Shown: one piece after another, positions 24,452-33,339 of the stretch
Layout of the letters: the number at the start of each line of letters is the position of its first letter
Numbering within the stretch: the stretch's first letter is position 1
NCBI GenBank assembly: GCA_013813435.1
Contig: JACCRS010000141.1
Coordinates: 1 to 34,509 of the forward strand
Length of the DNA: 34,509 nt
Direction: 5' to 3'
Source: Gemmatimonadales bacterium
Lineage (GTDB): Bacteria > Gemmatimonadota > Gemmatimonadetes > Gemmatimonadales > GWC2-71-9
Position numbers and translations under genes: made by a program
Notes under the pieces: generated by a model
What the model saw: only the letters and a program-made list of their open reading frames with translations
The model's database searches: none
What the model was told of the DNA's origin: nothing

Positions 24452-26608
24452 ATGATTTCCCAACAAACCCGCATTCCGTACCTGCCGGCCCGTATTGAAG
24501 GGCTCGCCGCAATCGCGATGAATCTCTGGTGGAGCTGGAGCCGCGAAGCGCGGGCGCTCTTCCAATCCATCGATGAGCCGCTGTGGCATGACACCCGGCA
24601 CAATCCGCTGGAGCTGCTCTGTCGCGTCGATCCCGCGCGGATCGCGGCGTGCGCGAGCGACAGCGGCTTCCTGCGCCGCTATGACGACGTCATGGAGCGC
24701 ATGGCGCACGAGGCCGACCACGGTGACACCTGGTTCGCGCGAAACTATCCCGATCTCAATGGCGGTACGGTGGCGTACTTCTGCGCCGAGTTCGGGCTGC
24801 ACAACTCAGTGCCTATCTACTCGGGTGGATTGGGCGTACTGGCCGGAGACCACTGCAAGTCGGCGAGCGATCTGGGCGTGCCGATGGTCGGTGTAGGGCT
24901 CTTCTACCGCAAAGGCTATTTCGACCAGCGGCTGACCCTGGACGGCTGGCAGGAAGACAGCGACGTCGAGTACGACGTAAGCGCCACTCCGCTGGTGCCG
25001 GCGGGCGGATCAAACCACCAGCCCTGGCTAACTACCGTCCAGACCTTCGGACGGCCGGTTCATGTGCGGGCCTGGAAGATGATGGTCGGTCGAGTCCCGA
25101 TTTACCTGCTGGACACCAATCTCGAGGCCAATCATCCGGAAGACCGCGGTCTCATGAACAAGCTCTACGCCGGCGGACCGGACCTCCGACTCCGGCAGGA
25201 GTGGATCCTCGGAGTGGGCGGGGTAAGGGTGCTGAGGGCCATGGGGGTCAACCCGGCGGTCTGGCACGCCAACGAAGGGCATGCTGCCTTCATGATGGTC
25301 GAGCGGCTGCGGGAACTGACCGCCAGCGGGGTTCCGTACGCGGACGCGGTGGATCAGGTGCGGTCGCAGAGCGTCTTCACCACCCACACGCCCGTGCCCG
25401 CCGGGCACGATGCGTTCACCAACGATCAAATCGAGGCTTGCGCTGGACAGGTGTGGAAAGAGGAGAAGGGCTTCGACAAGGAAGCTCTGTTCGCTCTTGG
25501 TGCCCACCCCGCGCTGCCGGGACAGTTTCATATGACGGTCACGGCCATGCGTCTCTCCGCCCGGGTCAATGGGGTCTCCCGGAGGCACGGGCAGGTCTCC
25601 CGCAATATCTGGCGGGAGCTGTGGCCCAATCGCCATTGGGAAGCGGTGCCGATCGGACATGTCACCAACGGAGTGCACCTGGCTACCTGGATGGCCACGC
25701 CGATCATGGCCGTGCTGGACCAGCACCTGGGCGCCAACTGGGGAGATCGCCTGGAGGAGCCTGGCTTCTGGGACCAGGTGCTTACGCTCGATCATGCGAA
25801 GTTCTGGGAGGCGCACCTGCGCCAGAAGCGGGCTCTGTCAAACTTCATTCGGGAGGATGCGCGGCGCAGGTTTGCCGGTCAGCTCAAGGAAGCCGCGCAG
25901 GTAGTGGGGGCAGGAACCCTGCTCGATCCGATGGCATTCACCATCGGCTTTGCCCGTCGTTTCGCCACCTATAAGCGAGCCAATCTGATCTTCCGCAACA
26001 TCCCCCGGCTGCGACGCCTCCTGGTGGATCCCTGGCGGCCGGTTCAGATCATCTTTGCGGGAAAGGCCCACCCGGCGGACAATCCCGGCAAGGAAGTGCT
26101 GCAGTCGGTCTATCAGTTCACCCGGGATCCGGCGTTCGAGGGGAGGGTGGCGTTCCTGGAAGATTACGACATGCACCTGGCCCATCTGTTGGTACAGGGC
26201 GTCGATATCTGGCTCAATCTGCCGCGGGTGCCGCTGGAAGCTTCAGGTACCAGCGGAATGAAGGCGGGGCTCAATGGAGTGCCTCAGCTCAGCACCCTCG
26301 ACGGATGGTGGCAGGAGGGCTACGATGGACTGAGCGGGTGGGCGATCTCTCCCGTGCCCGAGGATGGGGATGCCGATGCCTCTGATGCCGGCGATTTGTA
26401 CCGGCTCCTCGAGGACCAGATCGTCCCACTTTACTACACCCGCAACGCGCAGGGAGTTCCCCTCGGCTGGGTCGAGAAGATGCGGCATGCTCTCCGCCTG
26501 GCAGGGAGCCGGTTCACTGCCAGGCGAATGCTACGGGAGTACGTGCAGGAGTACTACGCACCAGCTATTCACGGAGAGACGTCGGGCGACGATCCTCCCA
26601 CGGCTTGA
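24452..26608 (+). CDS. glgP: Alpha-glucan (glycogen) phosphorylase, GT35 short form
   Basis: 718 residues. An N-terminal DUF3417-like segment (AIAMNLWWSWSREARALFQSID) precedes the phosphorylase body with YFCAEFGLHNSVPIYSGGLGVLAGDH. The PLP lysine is Lys604 in GTSGMKAGLNG, and VWHANEGHAAFMMVER also matches the family. The enzyme releases glucose-1-phosphate from alpha-1,4-glucan. Its size and DUF3417 head place it with the bacterial/archaeal alpha-glucan phosphorylase branch (TIGR02094-like) rather than the ~800-residue E. coli GlgP/MalP branch. The ATG at 24452 has no Shine-Dalgarno site. glgA follows after 10 bases, so synthesis and breakdown of the polymer are co-transcribed. Confidence 0.94.
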   Translation: MISQQTRIPYLPARIEGLAAIAMNLWWSWSREARALFQSIDEPLWHDTRHNPLELLCRVDPARIAACASDSGFLRRYDDVMERMAHEADHGDTWFARNYPDLNGGTVAYFCAEFGLHNSVPIYSGGLGVLAGDHCKSASDLGVPMVGVGLFYRKGYFDQRLTLDGWQEDSDVEYDVSATPLVPAGGSNHQPWLTTVQTFGRPVHVRAWKMMVGRVPIYLLDTNLEANHPEDRGLMNKLYAGGPDLRLRQEWILGVGGVRVLRAMGVNPAVWHANEGHAAFMMVERLRELTASGVPYADAVDQVRSQSVFTTHTPVPAGHDAFTNDQIEACAGQVWKEEKGFDKEALFALGAHPALPGQFHMTVTAMRLSARVNGVSRRHGQVSRNIWRELWPNRHWEAVPIGHVTNGVHLATWMATPIMAVLDQHLGANWGDRLEEPGFWDQVLTLDHAKFWEAHLRQKRALSNFIREDARRRFAGQLKEAAQVVGAGTLLDPMAFTIGFARRFATYKRANLIFRNIPRLRRLLVDPWRPVQIIFAGKAHPADNPGKEVLQSVYQFTRDPAFEGRVAFLEDYDMHLAHLLVQGVDIWLNLPRVPLEASGTSGMKAGLNGVPQLSTLDGWWQEGYDGLSGWAISPVPEDGDADASDAGDLYRLLEDQIVPLYYTRNAQGVPLGWVEKMRHALRLAGSRFTARRMLREYVQEYYAPAIHGETSGDDPPTA

Positions 26609-26618
26609 GGCACAATAG

Positions 26619-28136
26619 ATGGCGACCCTGCGTCAGCCGGCTCGCGAGCCGGTGACCTCGACACCGTCGCTCAGGACCGCCGGAGGCCAGCCGGTTTCCG
26701 TCGTCCACGTAGCCGCGGAATACTACCCCTATGCCCGGACCGGGGGGTTGGCCGAAGCCGTCAGTGGCCTGGCCAACTTTCAACGCGCCGCCGGCCTCGA
26801 TGTGGCCGCTATCCTGCCGCTGTACCGAACGGTCCGGGACGCTGACCCCGACCTCGAGCCGGTCGGCCAGCCGTTCCTGGTTCACATGGGTTCCCATTCG
26901 GAAGAAGCGCGGATCTTTCGGGCGGCCGGACCGAGAGCCGGCCCCCAGGTGTTCTTCGTCGAACACCTCGACTACTTCAACCGGCACGGCATCTACGGTG
27001 AGAACGCTGTTGACTACCCTGACAATGCCCGCCGGTTCGCCTTTTTCGCGCTGGCGGCCGTCACGGCGCTGCCGCGGCTCGTTCCCGGGCCTATCGTACT
27101 CCACGCCCACGATTGGCACACTGCTCTCGCGCTGGTGTATCTGCGCCGGGTGCTGCACGACGGGTACTCGGCCCACAGCACCGCCGTGCTGTCGGTTCAT
27201 AACCCCGGGTATCAGGGGCACTTTCCGCCCGATGTAATGCCCCAGATCGGACTGCCGTGGGATTTGTATAACTGGCGGCAGCTCGAGTGGTACGGCAAGG
27301 TCAACTTTCTAAAAGGCGGACTGGCGTTCGCCGATTTCGTCACCACAGTGAGCCCGACCCAGGCCGTGGAGCTCCGCACGGCCGGGGGTGGCTTCGGGCT
27401 CCACGGTGTCTTCACCTCGCTGGCCGACCGTCTGGTCGGGGTTCTCAACGGGATCGATCAACGAACCTGGAACCCGGCTACCGACTCGCAGATCACGGCG
27501 CAGTACTCGGCCGAGAGCCTCGAGGGAAAGCGCCGCTGCAAGGCAGCACTGCAGCGCTCTTTCGGACTTCCCCAGCGCCGGAAGGTCCCGCTCTTCGGAA
27601 TGACCGGCCGCATGGTCACTCAGAAAGGACTCGATCTCATACTCCAGAGCGAGGAGCTACTGGCTCTCGACGCGCAGTTCGTCTTTCTGGGCAGCGGTGA
27701 GCAGAAGTACGAGACCGCGCTGGTGGAGCTCGCATCGTCCGCTCCGGATCGGGTCGGCGTGCAGTTTGACTTCACCGATCGGCTGGAGCACCGGCTGATG
27801 GCGGGCGCGGATCTCTTTCTCATGCCGTCGCTGTACGAGCCCTGCGGCCTGACCCAGATGCGGGCGCAATTGTATGGGGCGCCTCCGATCGTCCGGGACG
27901 TCGGGGGCCTGGCCGACACGGTGAAGGACGAGGTGACGGGCTTTGCCTTCGAGCCCTACACCCCCGGCGCATTTCAGGACGCCGCCTTCCGGGCACTCGA
28001 CCGCTTCCGCCACCCCGCCAGTTGGCAGACCATCATCCGCCAGGGAATGGCGAGTGACTTCAGCTGGGAACGGTCCGTGGCCACATACATTGACGTCTAC
28101 CGCCGAGCCTTGGCCCACTCCCCCGGTGCCCGGTGA
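26619..28136 (+). CDS. glgA: Glycogen synthase, GT5
   Basis: 505 residues. The stretches VVHVAAEYYPYARTGGLAEAVSGL, VLHAHDWHTALALVYLRR, GMTGRMVTQKGLDLIL and LMPSLYEPCGLTQMRAQLYGAPPIVRDVGGLADTV mark a GT5 starch/glycogen synthase. It extends alpha-1,4-glucan from ADP- or UDP-glucose. The usual K-x-G-G-L donor-binding lysine is Arg40 here (R-T-G-G-L). A ~25-residue basic N-terminal extension precedes the catalytic fold. The gene lies 10 bases after glgP, with GAGG upstream, and its TGA overlaps the next GTG. No glgC (ADP-glucose pyrophosphorylase) is in the window. Confidence 0.93.
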   Translation: MATLRQPAREPVTSTPSLRTAGGQPVSVVHVAAEYYPYARTGGLAEAVSGLANFQRAAGLDVAAILPLYRTVRDADPDLEPVGQPFLVHMGSHSEEARIFRAAGPRAGPQVFFVEHLDYFNRHGIYGENAVDYPDNARRFAFFALAAVTALPRLVPGPIVLHAHDWHTALALVYLRRVLHDGYSAHSTAVLSVHNPGYQGHFPPDVMPQIGLPWDLYNWRQLEWYGKVNFLKGGLAFADFVTTVSPTQAVELRTAGGGFGLHGVFTSLADRLVGVLNGIDQRTWNPATDSQITAQYSAESLEGKRRCKAALQRSFGLPQRRKVPLFGMTGRMVTQKGLDLILQSEELLALDAQFVFLGSGEQKYETALVELASSAPDRVGVQFDFTDRLEHRLMAGADLFLMPSLYEPCGLTQMRAQLYGAPPIVRDVGGLADTVKDEVTGFAFEPYTPGAFQDAAFRALDRFRHPASWQTIIRQGMASDFSWERSVATYIDVYRRALAHSPGAR

Positions 28137-29830
28137 GCCCGCGGCCGACGGACTTCATATTCACGCTGCACAGTCACCTGCCGTATGTTCTGCACCATGG
28201 GCGCTGGCCCCATGGCAGCGACTGGATATGCGAGGCTACGCTCGATACCTATCTGCCGCTGCTGGAGGTTCTCCGTGACCTTGCGGCCGAGGCTGTTCCT
28301 GCCCCGGTCACCATCGGCTTCACGCCCGTCCTCGCTAATCAGCTCACGAGCCCGGTGTTCGTCTCCGAAATGGAGACTTTTTTCGATCAGCGGATTGAGG
28401 CTTGCAGTGAGGCCCCTACCTCGCTGGCCACCACCGGGGACAGCCACCTGCTTCCACTGGTGGCGTTCTGGAGAGAGAGGCTGCTCCGGTTGCGACGGCT
28501 GTTCCACGACATCGATCGTGACCTGATCGCTGCCTTCCGTGCCCTCGAGGACGCGGGCCGGATCGAAATCATCAGCTCGGCGGCCACCCATGGATACCTT
28601 CCGCTCCTCGCGCGCGACGAAAGTATCCGGCTTCAATTGGCGGTAGGCGTCTCCGAGCACCGGCGCATCTTCGGGCGTTCGCCCAAAGGGTGCTGGCTTC
28701 CCGAATGCGCGTACCGGCCACGCGGCCCCTGGGAGCCGTGGCCCACCGCGCCGCGTACCGGGGTCAGGCGGGGAATCGAGGAGCACCTGGCTGATGCGGG
28801 ATATCAGTTCTTCTTCGTGGATGCGCACCTGGCAGCAGCCGGCCGCCCCCTCGGCCTCTCCGGCGATCCCGCCGGCGACCCGATTGTGCACACCGCCGCC
28901 CAATCCGGTCTCCCCGCCGAGCCCCTGCGCTCGCCTTACCGAGCCTACCGCGTGGCGCACGGCTCAGTGGCGGCCTACGTGCGCGATCCGCGCGCCTCCA
29001 TGCAGGTCTGGAGCCGTTTCGAGGGCTATCCCGGAGACGAGTGGTACATGGAGTTCCACAAGATGCGCTGGCCGGGTGGCCTCAAGCTCTGGCGCGTCAC
29101 CGGACCAGGAGTGGACCTGGGCGGCAAGCAGCCCTACAGCCCGCAGGCCGCCGCCGGGAGGGCGCGCGACCACGCCAAACATTTCGCTCATCTGCTTACC
29201 GGAATATCGGACAGCCAGTCGCAGAACCGCGAAGGCGTAATCGTAGCTCCGTTCGATACCGAGCTCTTCGGGCACTGGTGGTTCGAGGGGCCCACATTCC
29301 TGGGGCAGGTGTACCGCGCGGTCGCGGAGCAGCGCGACGCCATAAAACCGGCCACCGGTTCCAGGCATCTGGAGGAACACCCCCCGCGGGCCGCCATCCG
29401 GCTACCCTGGGGCTCGTGGGGTGCCAACGGCGACAGCAGCATGTGGCTCAGCGACCAGACCGCGTGGACCTGGGAGCGACTCTGGCCGCTGGAGCAGTCG
29501 TTCTGGGATGCGGCGCCGAGTGCGCTCGCCTCACCCGCAGCCCGCCCGGTCCTCGCTCAAGCCGCCAGAGAGCTGCTGCTGGCCCAGTCGTCCGACTGGC
29601 AATTCATCATCTCCACGGGGGCTGCCGCTGACTACGCGGAAAAGCGGTTTCGAGAACATTGTGAAGACACCGAGAAACTGATCGGAGCGCTGGGGCCTGG
29701 CGCTGGCGCCAACCTGGAATCGGCGCAAAGGCTGGCCGACGAACTATATGAGCGCGATCATGTGTTCCCCAATGTGCTCCCGGCAATCGCCGCCGCGCTT
29801 GGTGGCTCCCGTTCACTCGTGGTAGGGTGA
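28133..29830 (+). CDS. GH57 1,4-alpha-glucan branching enzyme
   Basis: 565 residues of glycoside hydrolase family 57. The five family regions are readable: HSHLPYVLHHGRWPHGSDW at the N-terminus, GFTPVLANQL, GCWLPECAYRP with the probable nucleophile Glu191, PFDTELFGHWWFEGP with the probable acid/base Asp375, and a C-terminal DUF1957-type helical domain with WLSDQTAWTWERLW. This composition matches GH57 branching enzymes, which create alpha-1,6 branches in glycogen in place of the GH13 GlgB. The GTG start overlaps the glgA stop (GTGA). Activity is predicted from family membership; some GH57 relatives lack branching activity. Confidence 0.9.
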   Translation: MSPRPTDFIFTLHSHLPYVLHHGRWPHGSDWICEATLDTYLPLLEVLRDLAAEAVPAPVTIGFTPVLANQLTSPVFVSEMETFFDQRIEACSEAPTSLATTGDSHLLPLVAFWRERLLRLRRLFHDIDRDLIAAFRALEDAGRIEIISSAATHGYLPLLARDESIRLQLAVGVSEHRRIFGRSPKGCWLPECAYRPRGPWEPWPTAPRTGVRRGIEEHLADAGYQFFFVDAHLAAAGRPLGLSGDPAGDPIVHTAAQSGLPAEPLRSPYRAYRVAHGSVAAYVRDPRASMQVWSRFEGYPGDEWYMEFHKMRWPGGLKLWRVTGPGVDLGGKQPYSPQAAAGRARDHAKHFAHLLTGISDSQSQNREGVIVAPFDTELFGHWWFEGPTFLGQVYRAVAEQRDAIKPATGSRHLEEHPPRAAIRLPWGSWGANGDSSMWLSDQTAWTWERLWPLEQSFWDAAPSALASPAARPVLAQAARELLLAQSSDWQFIISTGAAADYAEKRFREHCEDTEKLIGALGPGAGANLESAQRLADELYERDHVFPNVLPAIAAALGGSRSLVVG

Positions 29831-29833
29831 CGC

Positions 29834-31792
29834 ATGAACTCAATTCGATTCGTCTTCGGGCTGCACCTGCACCAACCTGTCGGCAATTTCGATCATGTTT
29901 TCGAGCAGCACGTCCAGGACGTCTACCGGCCTATTCTGGAGCGCCTTTCTGAGCGTGGCTTTCTCCCTCTGGTGCTGCATCTCTCGGGATCGCTGTTGGA
30001 GTGGCTGGAAAAGCATGACACCACCTATCTCGACCTGCTCGGTCGGCTGGTTTCCGAGCGAAAGGTCGAGCTGCTCCTGGCCGGATTCTATGAGCCGGTT
30101 CTGGCTTCCCTGCCCCGGGCCGACCGGGTCGAGCAGATCCAGTGGATGCGGGATGCGGTGCGCCGCCGCTTCGGAGTCGACGCACGCGGACTTTGGCTGA
30201 CGGAGCGGGTCTGGGAACCGGAGCTCGCGGCCGATCTTTCCGATGCCGGCGTGCGCTATGCCCTGGTAGACGATCGCCACTTTCTCGTGTCCGGCTTTTC
30301 GAGCGACCAGCTCCACACGCCGTATTGGACGGAAAGCGATGGCAAACGGGTTGCGCTCTTCCCGATCGACGAGCGTCTGCGCTATCTCATTCCTTTTCGC
30401 CCCCCGGAAGAAACGGCCGCTTACCTGCGGGAGCTCAGGGGAGCCGGCCACCGCCTGGCGGTTTTGGCCGACGATGGCGAGAAGTTCGGCGGCTGGCCCG
30501 GAACGAAGGAGTGGGTGTACGAGCGCGGGTGGCTGGATCGATTTACCAGCACCATGGGGGGCCTGGTCGAGTCTGGCGAGGTTCAGCTGAGCACGCTGAG
30601 CGATGCGCTGGACCACGTGCCCAGCGGAGGGATTGCGTATCTGCCCACGGCCTCGTACCGGGAAATGGAAGGGTGGTCCCTTCCTCCGGACGCCGCGCTG
30701 CGCCTGATCCACCTGGAGCGAGATCTCGGCGAGGAACGCATCGCCAGCGCCGACGGAGGTCTCATCCGTGGCGCGCACTGGCGCAACTTCCTGGTCAAGT
30801 ATTCCGAGTCGAACCGGATGCACAAGAAGATGCAGGCCCTTTCGCTTCTCTGTCGCCAACGGGGAGACCCTCCTGCCGCCCGGCGAGCCATCGGCCGGGC
30901 TCAATGCAACGACGCTTACTGGCACGGCGTATTCGGCGGGCTGTACCTGCCTCACCTGAGAGAGGCCGTGTGGAAGAATCTGGCATCAGCCGAGCTGGAG
31001 CTGAGACGGGGAGAGCCACTTGCCGCCGAGGTGCTGGACCTGGATGCAGACGGCCACGAAGAGATCTGGGTGCACTCGGACCAGTTCTCGGCCGTGCTCA
31101 GCCCGCGCCGGGGAGCCGCCGTGGAGGAGTACACAGTTTTTGCCAACGGCCTCAACTACGCCAATACCCTCACCCGCCGACGGGAGGCTTACCACGACAC
31201 CGCTTTGGAGCAGCAGGCTGAGGCTAACTCCGGGGGGGATGGCGGCGCACCCAGCATTCACGACATCGAGGAAGGAATTCGGCTCGATCAGCGCCCGCCC
31301 CTCGACGCCGATTCTCGGGCACTCCTGATCGATCGGGTTCTGCCGGGAGCACTGAGCCTGGATCAGTATGCCGGTGGAGACTACTGGCCTACCCGCTCCT
31401 GGGCACAACGCCCCTGTAATTTCACCGTGCAGCGGCAGCACGATTTGATAGCCATCGTGTGCCTGTTCACAGAATCTGGCACCGGCCAGGAGGGCTTGGA
31501 GAAGCGGCTCGAGTTCGCTGCTGACGGAAGCCTGAGTGTTACCTACCGATGGGATCCGTCTATCGGACAGCCGGATGATATCTTCGCCACCGAGATCTCG
31601 CTGTTCGCGCACCTGGACATCCGTTCCGAGCCGGAAGCCGACGTCTGGACCTATCCCATCGACACAGTCGCCAAATCCGAGCGTGGTCTGGACCGCACCC
31701 GGCAGGGCAACTCGGTGACGTTCCGTTGGCCGCTTCACCTGGGACAAGCGGCGTTGAAGTTGGATGCGAGGGTTCCGGCTTTAGTTGAATGA
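29834..31792 (+). CDS. GH57 4-alpha-glucanotransferase / alpha-amylase-like
   Basis: 652 residues. The start FVFGLHLHQPVGNFDHVFEQ is GH57 region 1. GLWLTERVWEPEL carries the predicted nucleophile Glu124, and VLADDGEKFGGWPGTKEWVYERGW carries the acid/base Asp213 or Asp214. These positions agree closely with the known catalytic residues of Thermococcus 4-alpha-glucanotransferase (Glu123, Asp214). The C-terminal half is the DUF1925/DUF1926 beta-rich region. The enzyme would disproportionate or trim alpha-1,4-glucans, complementing phosphorylase. It begins three bases after the branching-enzyme stop, with GGGTGA as ribosome site, and overlaps the next gene by ATGA. Confidence 0.91.
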   Translation: MNSIRFVFGLHLHQPVGNFDHVFEQHVQDVYRPILERLSERGFLPLVLHLSGSLLEWLEKHDTTYLDLLGRLVSERKVELLLAGFYEPVLASLPRADRVEQIQWMRDAVRRRFGVDARGLWLTERVWEPELAADLSDAGVRYALVDDRHFLVSGFSSDQLHTPYWTESDGKRVALFPIDERLRYLIPFRPPEETAAYLRELRGAGHRLAVLADDGEKFGGWPGTKEWVYERGWLDRFTSTMGGLVESGEVQLSTLSDALDHVPSGGIAYLPTASYREMEGWSLPPDAALRLIHLERDLGEERIASADGGLIRGAHWRNFLVKYSESNRMHKKMQALSLLCRQRGDPPAARRAIGRAQCNDAYWHGVFGGLYLPHLREAVWKNLASAELELRRGEPLAAEVLDLDADGHEEIWVHSDQFSAVLSPRRGAAVEEYTVFANGLNYANTLTRRREAYHDTALEQQAEANSGGDGGAPSIHDIEEGIRLDQRPPLDADSRALLIDRVLPGALSLDQYAGGDYWPTRSWAQRPCNFTVQRQHDLIAIVCLFTESGTGQEGLEKRLEFAADGSLSVTYRWDPSIGQPDDIFATEISLFAHLDIRSEPEADVWTYPIDTVAKSERGLDRTRQGNSVTFRWPLHLGQAALKLDARVPALVE

Positions 31793-33339
31793 ACGCTACC
31801 GCTTTGCCAATCAACTCCGAGTGGCAGGGTAATCCGGACGCGGTTGTCATCGGATCAGGGCCGAACGGGCTTGTCGCCGCATGTGTGCTCGCGCGCGCCG
31901 GGCTCAAGGTTCTGGTACTCGAAGCACACCAGACTCGAGCAGGCGGGGCGGTCGGTTCAGAGGAAGCAACGCTTCCCGGGTTTATACACGACGTAGGAGC
32001 GGCGTTCTTTCCGTGGGGTGCCCTCAGCCCCGCGTTCCGAGAACTGCCGCTCGGGGAACACGGCCTCCGCTGGCTCCGAGCAACCTTCGAAAGCTGCCAC
32101 CCCGCTCCGGACGGCAGCTATGCCTGTATCGCTCGGGACCACGACCGCACCGCCGCGCACTTCGGGAATCCGAAAGACGGAGACCGTTGGCGGAGGATCG
32201 CTACCTGGTACAGCTCCATCGAGCCGCACCTCATCGACGCGCTGCTGCGGACGTTCCCGGCAGTGCGGCCGCTGAGTCGTCTGGGCCCCCAGCATTTCCC
32301 CAGACTTGGCGGCGTGTTCCTCTCCCGCGGCCGCACCCTTGCGGAGCGCTGGTTTACCGGCGCCGCGGCTCGGAGAGTGCTGCCCGGTCTGGCTCTCCAC
32401 GCGGATGTCGGGCCCGACGATCGCTTTGGCGCCGCGCTCGGCTTCATGCTTGGTATGACCGCGACCACGGGCGGCTACGCTGTGCCTGCGGGCGGGGCCC
32501 GGGCTATCAGTGACGCACTGACAGGGTGCCTCCGCGGTTCTGGTGGCCGCCTGCGCCTGGGAGCCCGCGTCGCCGGCATCATGGTGCGAAAGGGCCGGGC
32601 GGTTGGAGTCCGACTGGCTGACGGGGAGGAGGTGGCGGCGAGGGTTGTCTTGGCCGATACCGATGTCGGCGCGCTCATGCTTGGTCTGCTCCAGCGCGAT
32701 GACGTCCCCGGATGGGTCGCCGACTTTATGCATAAGTACCCCCGCGGCTGGGGAACATTCAAGGTGGATTGGGCTCTGGACGGCCCGGTACCTTGGTCGG
32801 TCCAGCCCGCGGGTGCTAGCGCTGTCGTGCACGCCGGCGACAGCATCGACGATCTTGCGCGCTTCACCGCCCAGGTGCGGAGCGGTGCCTTGCCCGACCA
32901 CCCATACCTCGTCATCGGGCAACAAAGCCTGGTTGATTCCACGCGCGCCCCGGCGGGCTGCCACACCTTATGGGCTTACACCCACGTGCCTTCCGTGATC
33001 GAGGGGGGCTGGGGCACGCACGCCGAGAAGCTCGCCGACTGCATCGACGGGCGTATCGAAAGTCTCGCCCCAGGCTTCCGGGCCAGGGTCCTGGCACGTC
33101 GGGTCGTCTCTCCTGAGCAGCTTCAGACCATGAACGCCAATCTCGTCGGAGGTGATATCGGTGGCGGATCGAACGCCTGGCACCGCCAGCTGTTGTTCCG
33201 TCCGCTCTTCCCGTACTTCCGCTATCGAATGCCGGTTAAGTCCCTGTACTTGTGTTCAAGCTACGCCCATCCCGGCGCGGGCGTGCACGGAATGTGCGGA
33301 TATAACGCGGCGAAACTGGTTCTCAAAGACCTCAGTTGA
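31789..33339 (+). CDS. FAD-dependent oxidoreductase, phytoene-desaturase-like (PYROXD2-type)
   Basis: 516 residues. An N-terminal Rossmann motif, VVIGSGPNGLVAACVLARAGLKVLVLEA, is followed by GGAVGSEEATLPGFIHDVGAAFF, as in phytoene desaturase/PYROXD2-like amino-oxidase flavoproteins. YAVPAGGARAISDALTGCL and the C-terminal GAGVHGMCGYNAAKLVL are the usual substrate-side and FAD-tail motifs. There is no signal peptide. The start overlaps the GH57 stop (ATGA), coupling it to the glycogen cluster, though I see no metabolic reason. The stop overlaps a TTG start of the next gene. Substrate unknown; no carotenoid genes are visible. Confidence 0.88.
   Translation: MNATALPINSEWQGNPDAVVIGSGPNGLVAACVLARAGLKVLVLEAHQTRAGGAVGSEEATLPGFIHDVGAAFFPWGALSPAFRELPLGEHGLRWLRATFESCHPAPDGSYACIARDHDRTAAHFGNPKDGDRWRRIATWYSSIEPHLIDALLRTFPAVRPLSRLGPQHFPRLGGVFLSRGRTLAERWFTGAAARRVLPGLALHADVGPDDRFGAALGFMLGMTATTGGYAVPAGGARAISDALTGCLRGSGGRLRLGARVAGIMVRKGRAVGVRLADGEEVAARVVLADTDVGALMLGLLQRDDVPGWVADFMHKYPRGWGTFKVDWALDGPVPWSVQPAGASAVVHAGDSIDDLARFTAQVRSGALPDHPYLVIGQQSLVDSTRAPAGCHTLWAYTHVPSVIEGGWGTHAEKLADCIDGRIESLAPGFRARVLARRVVSPEQLQTMNANLVGGDIGGGSNAWHRQLLFRPLFPYFRYRMPVKSLYLCSSYAHPGAGVHGMCGYNAAKLVLKDLS

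Noticed and set aside
29840-30955. A 371-codon minus-strand frame opposite the second GH57 gene
   Set aside because: The plus strand carries the complete GH57 catalytic motifs; the opposite frame is a compositional shadow.
31957-32964. A 335-codon minus-strand frame opposite the FAD oxidoreductase
   Set aside because: No motif, no ribosome site, and it covers conserved oxidoreductase sequence.
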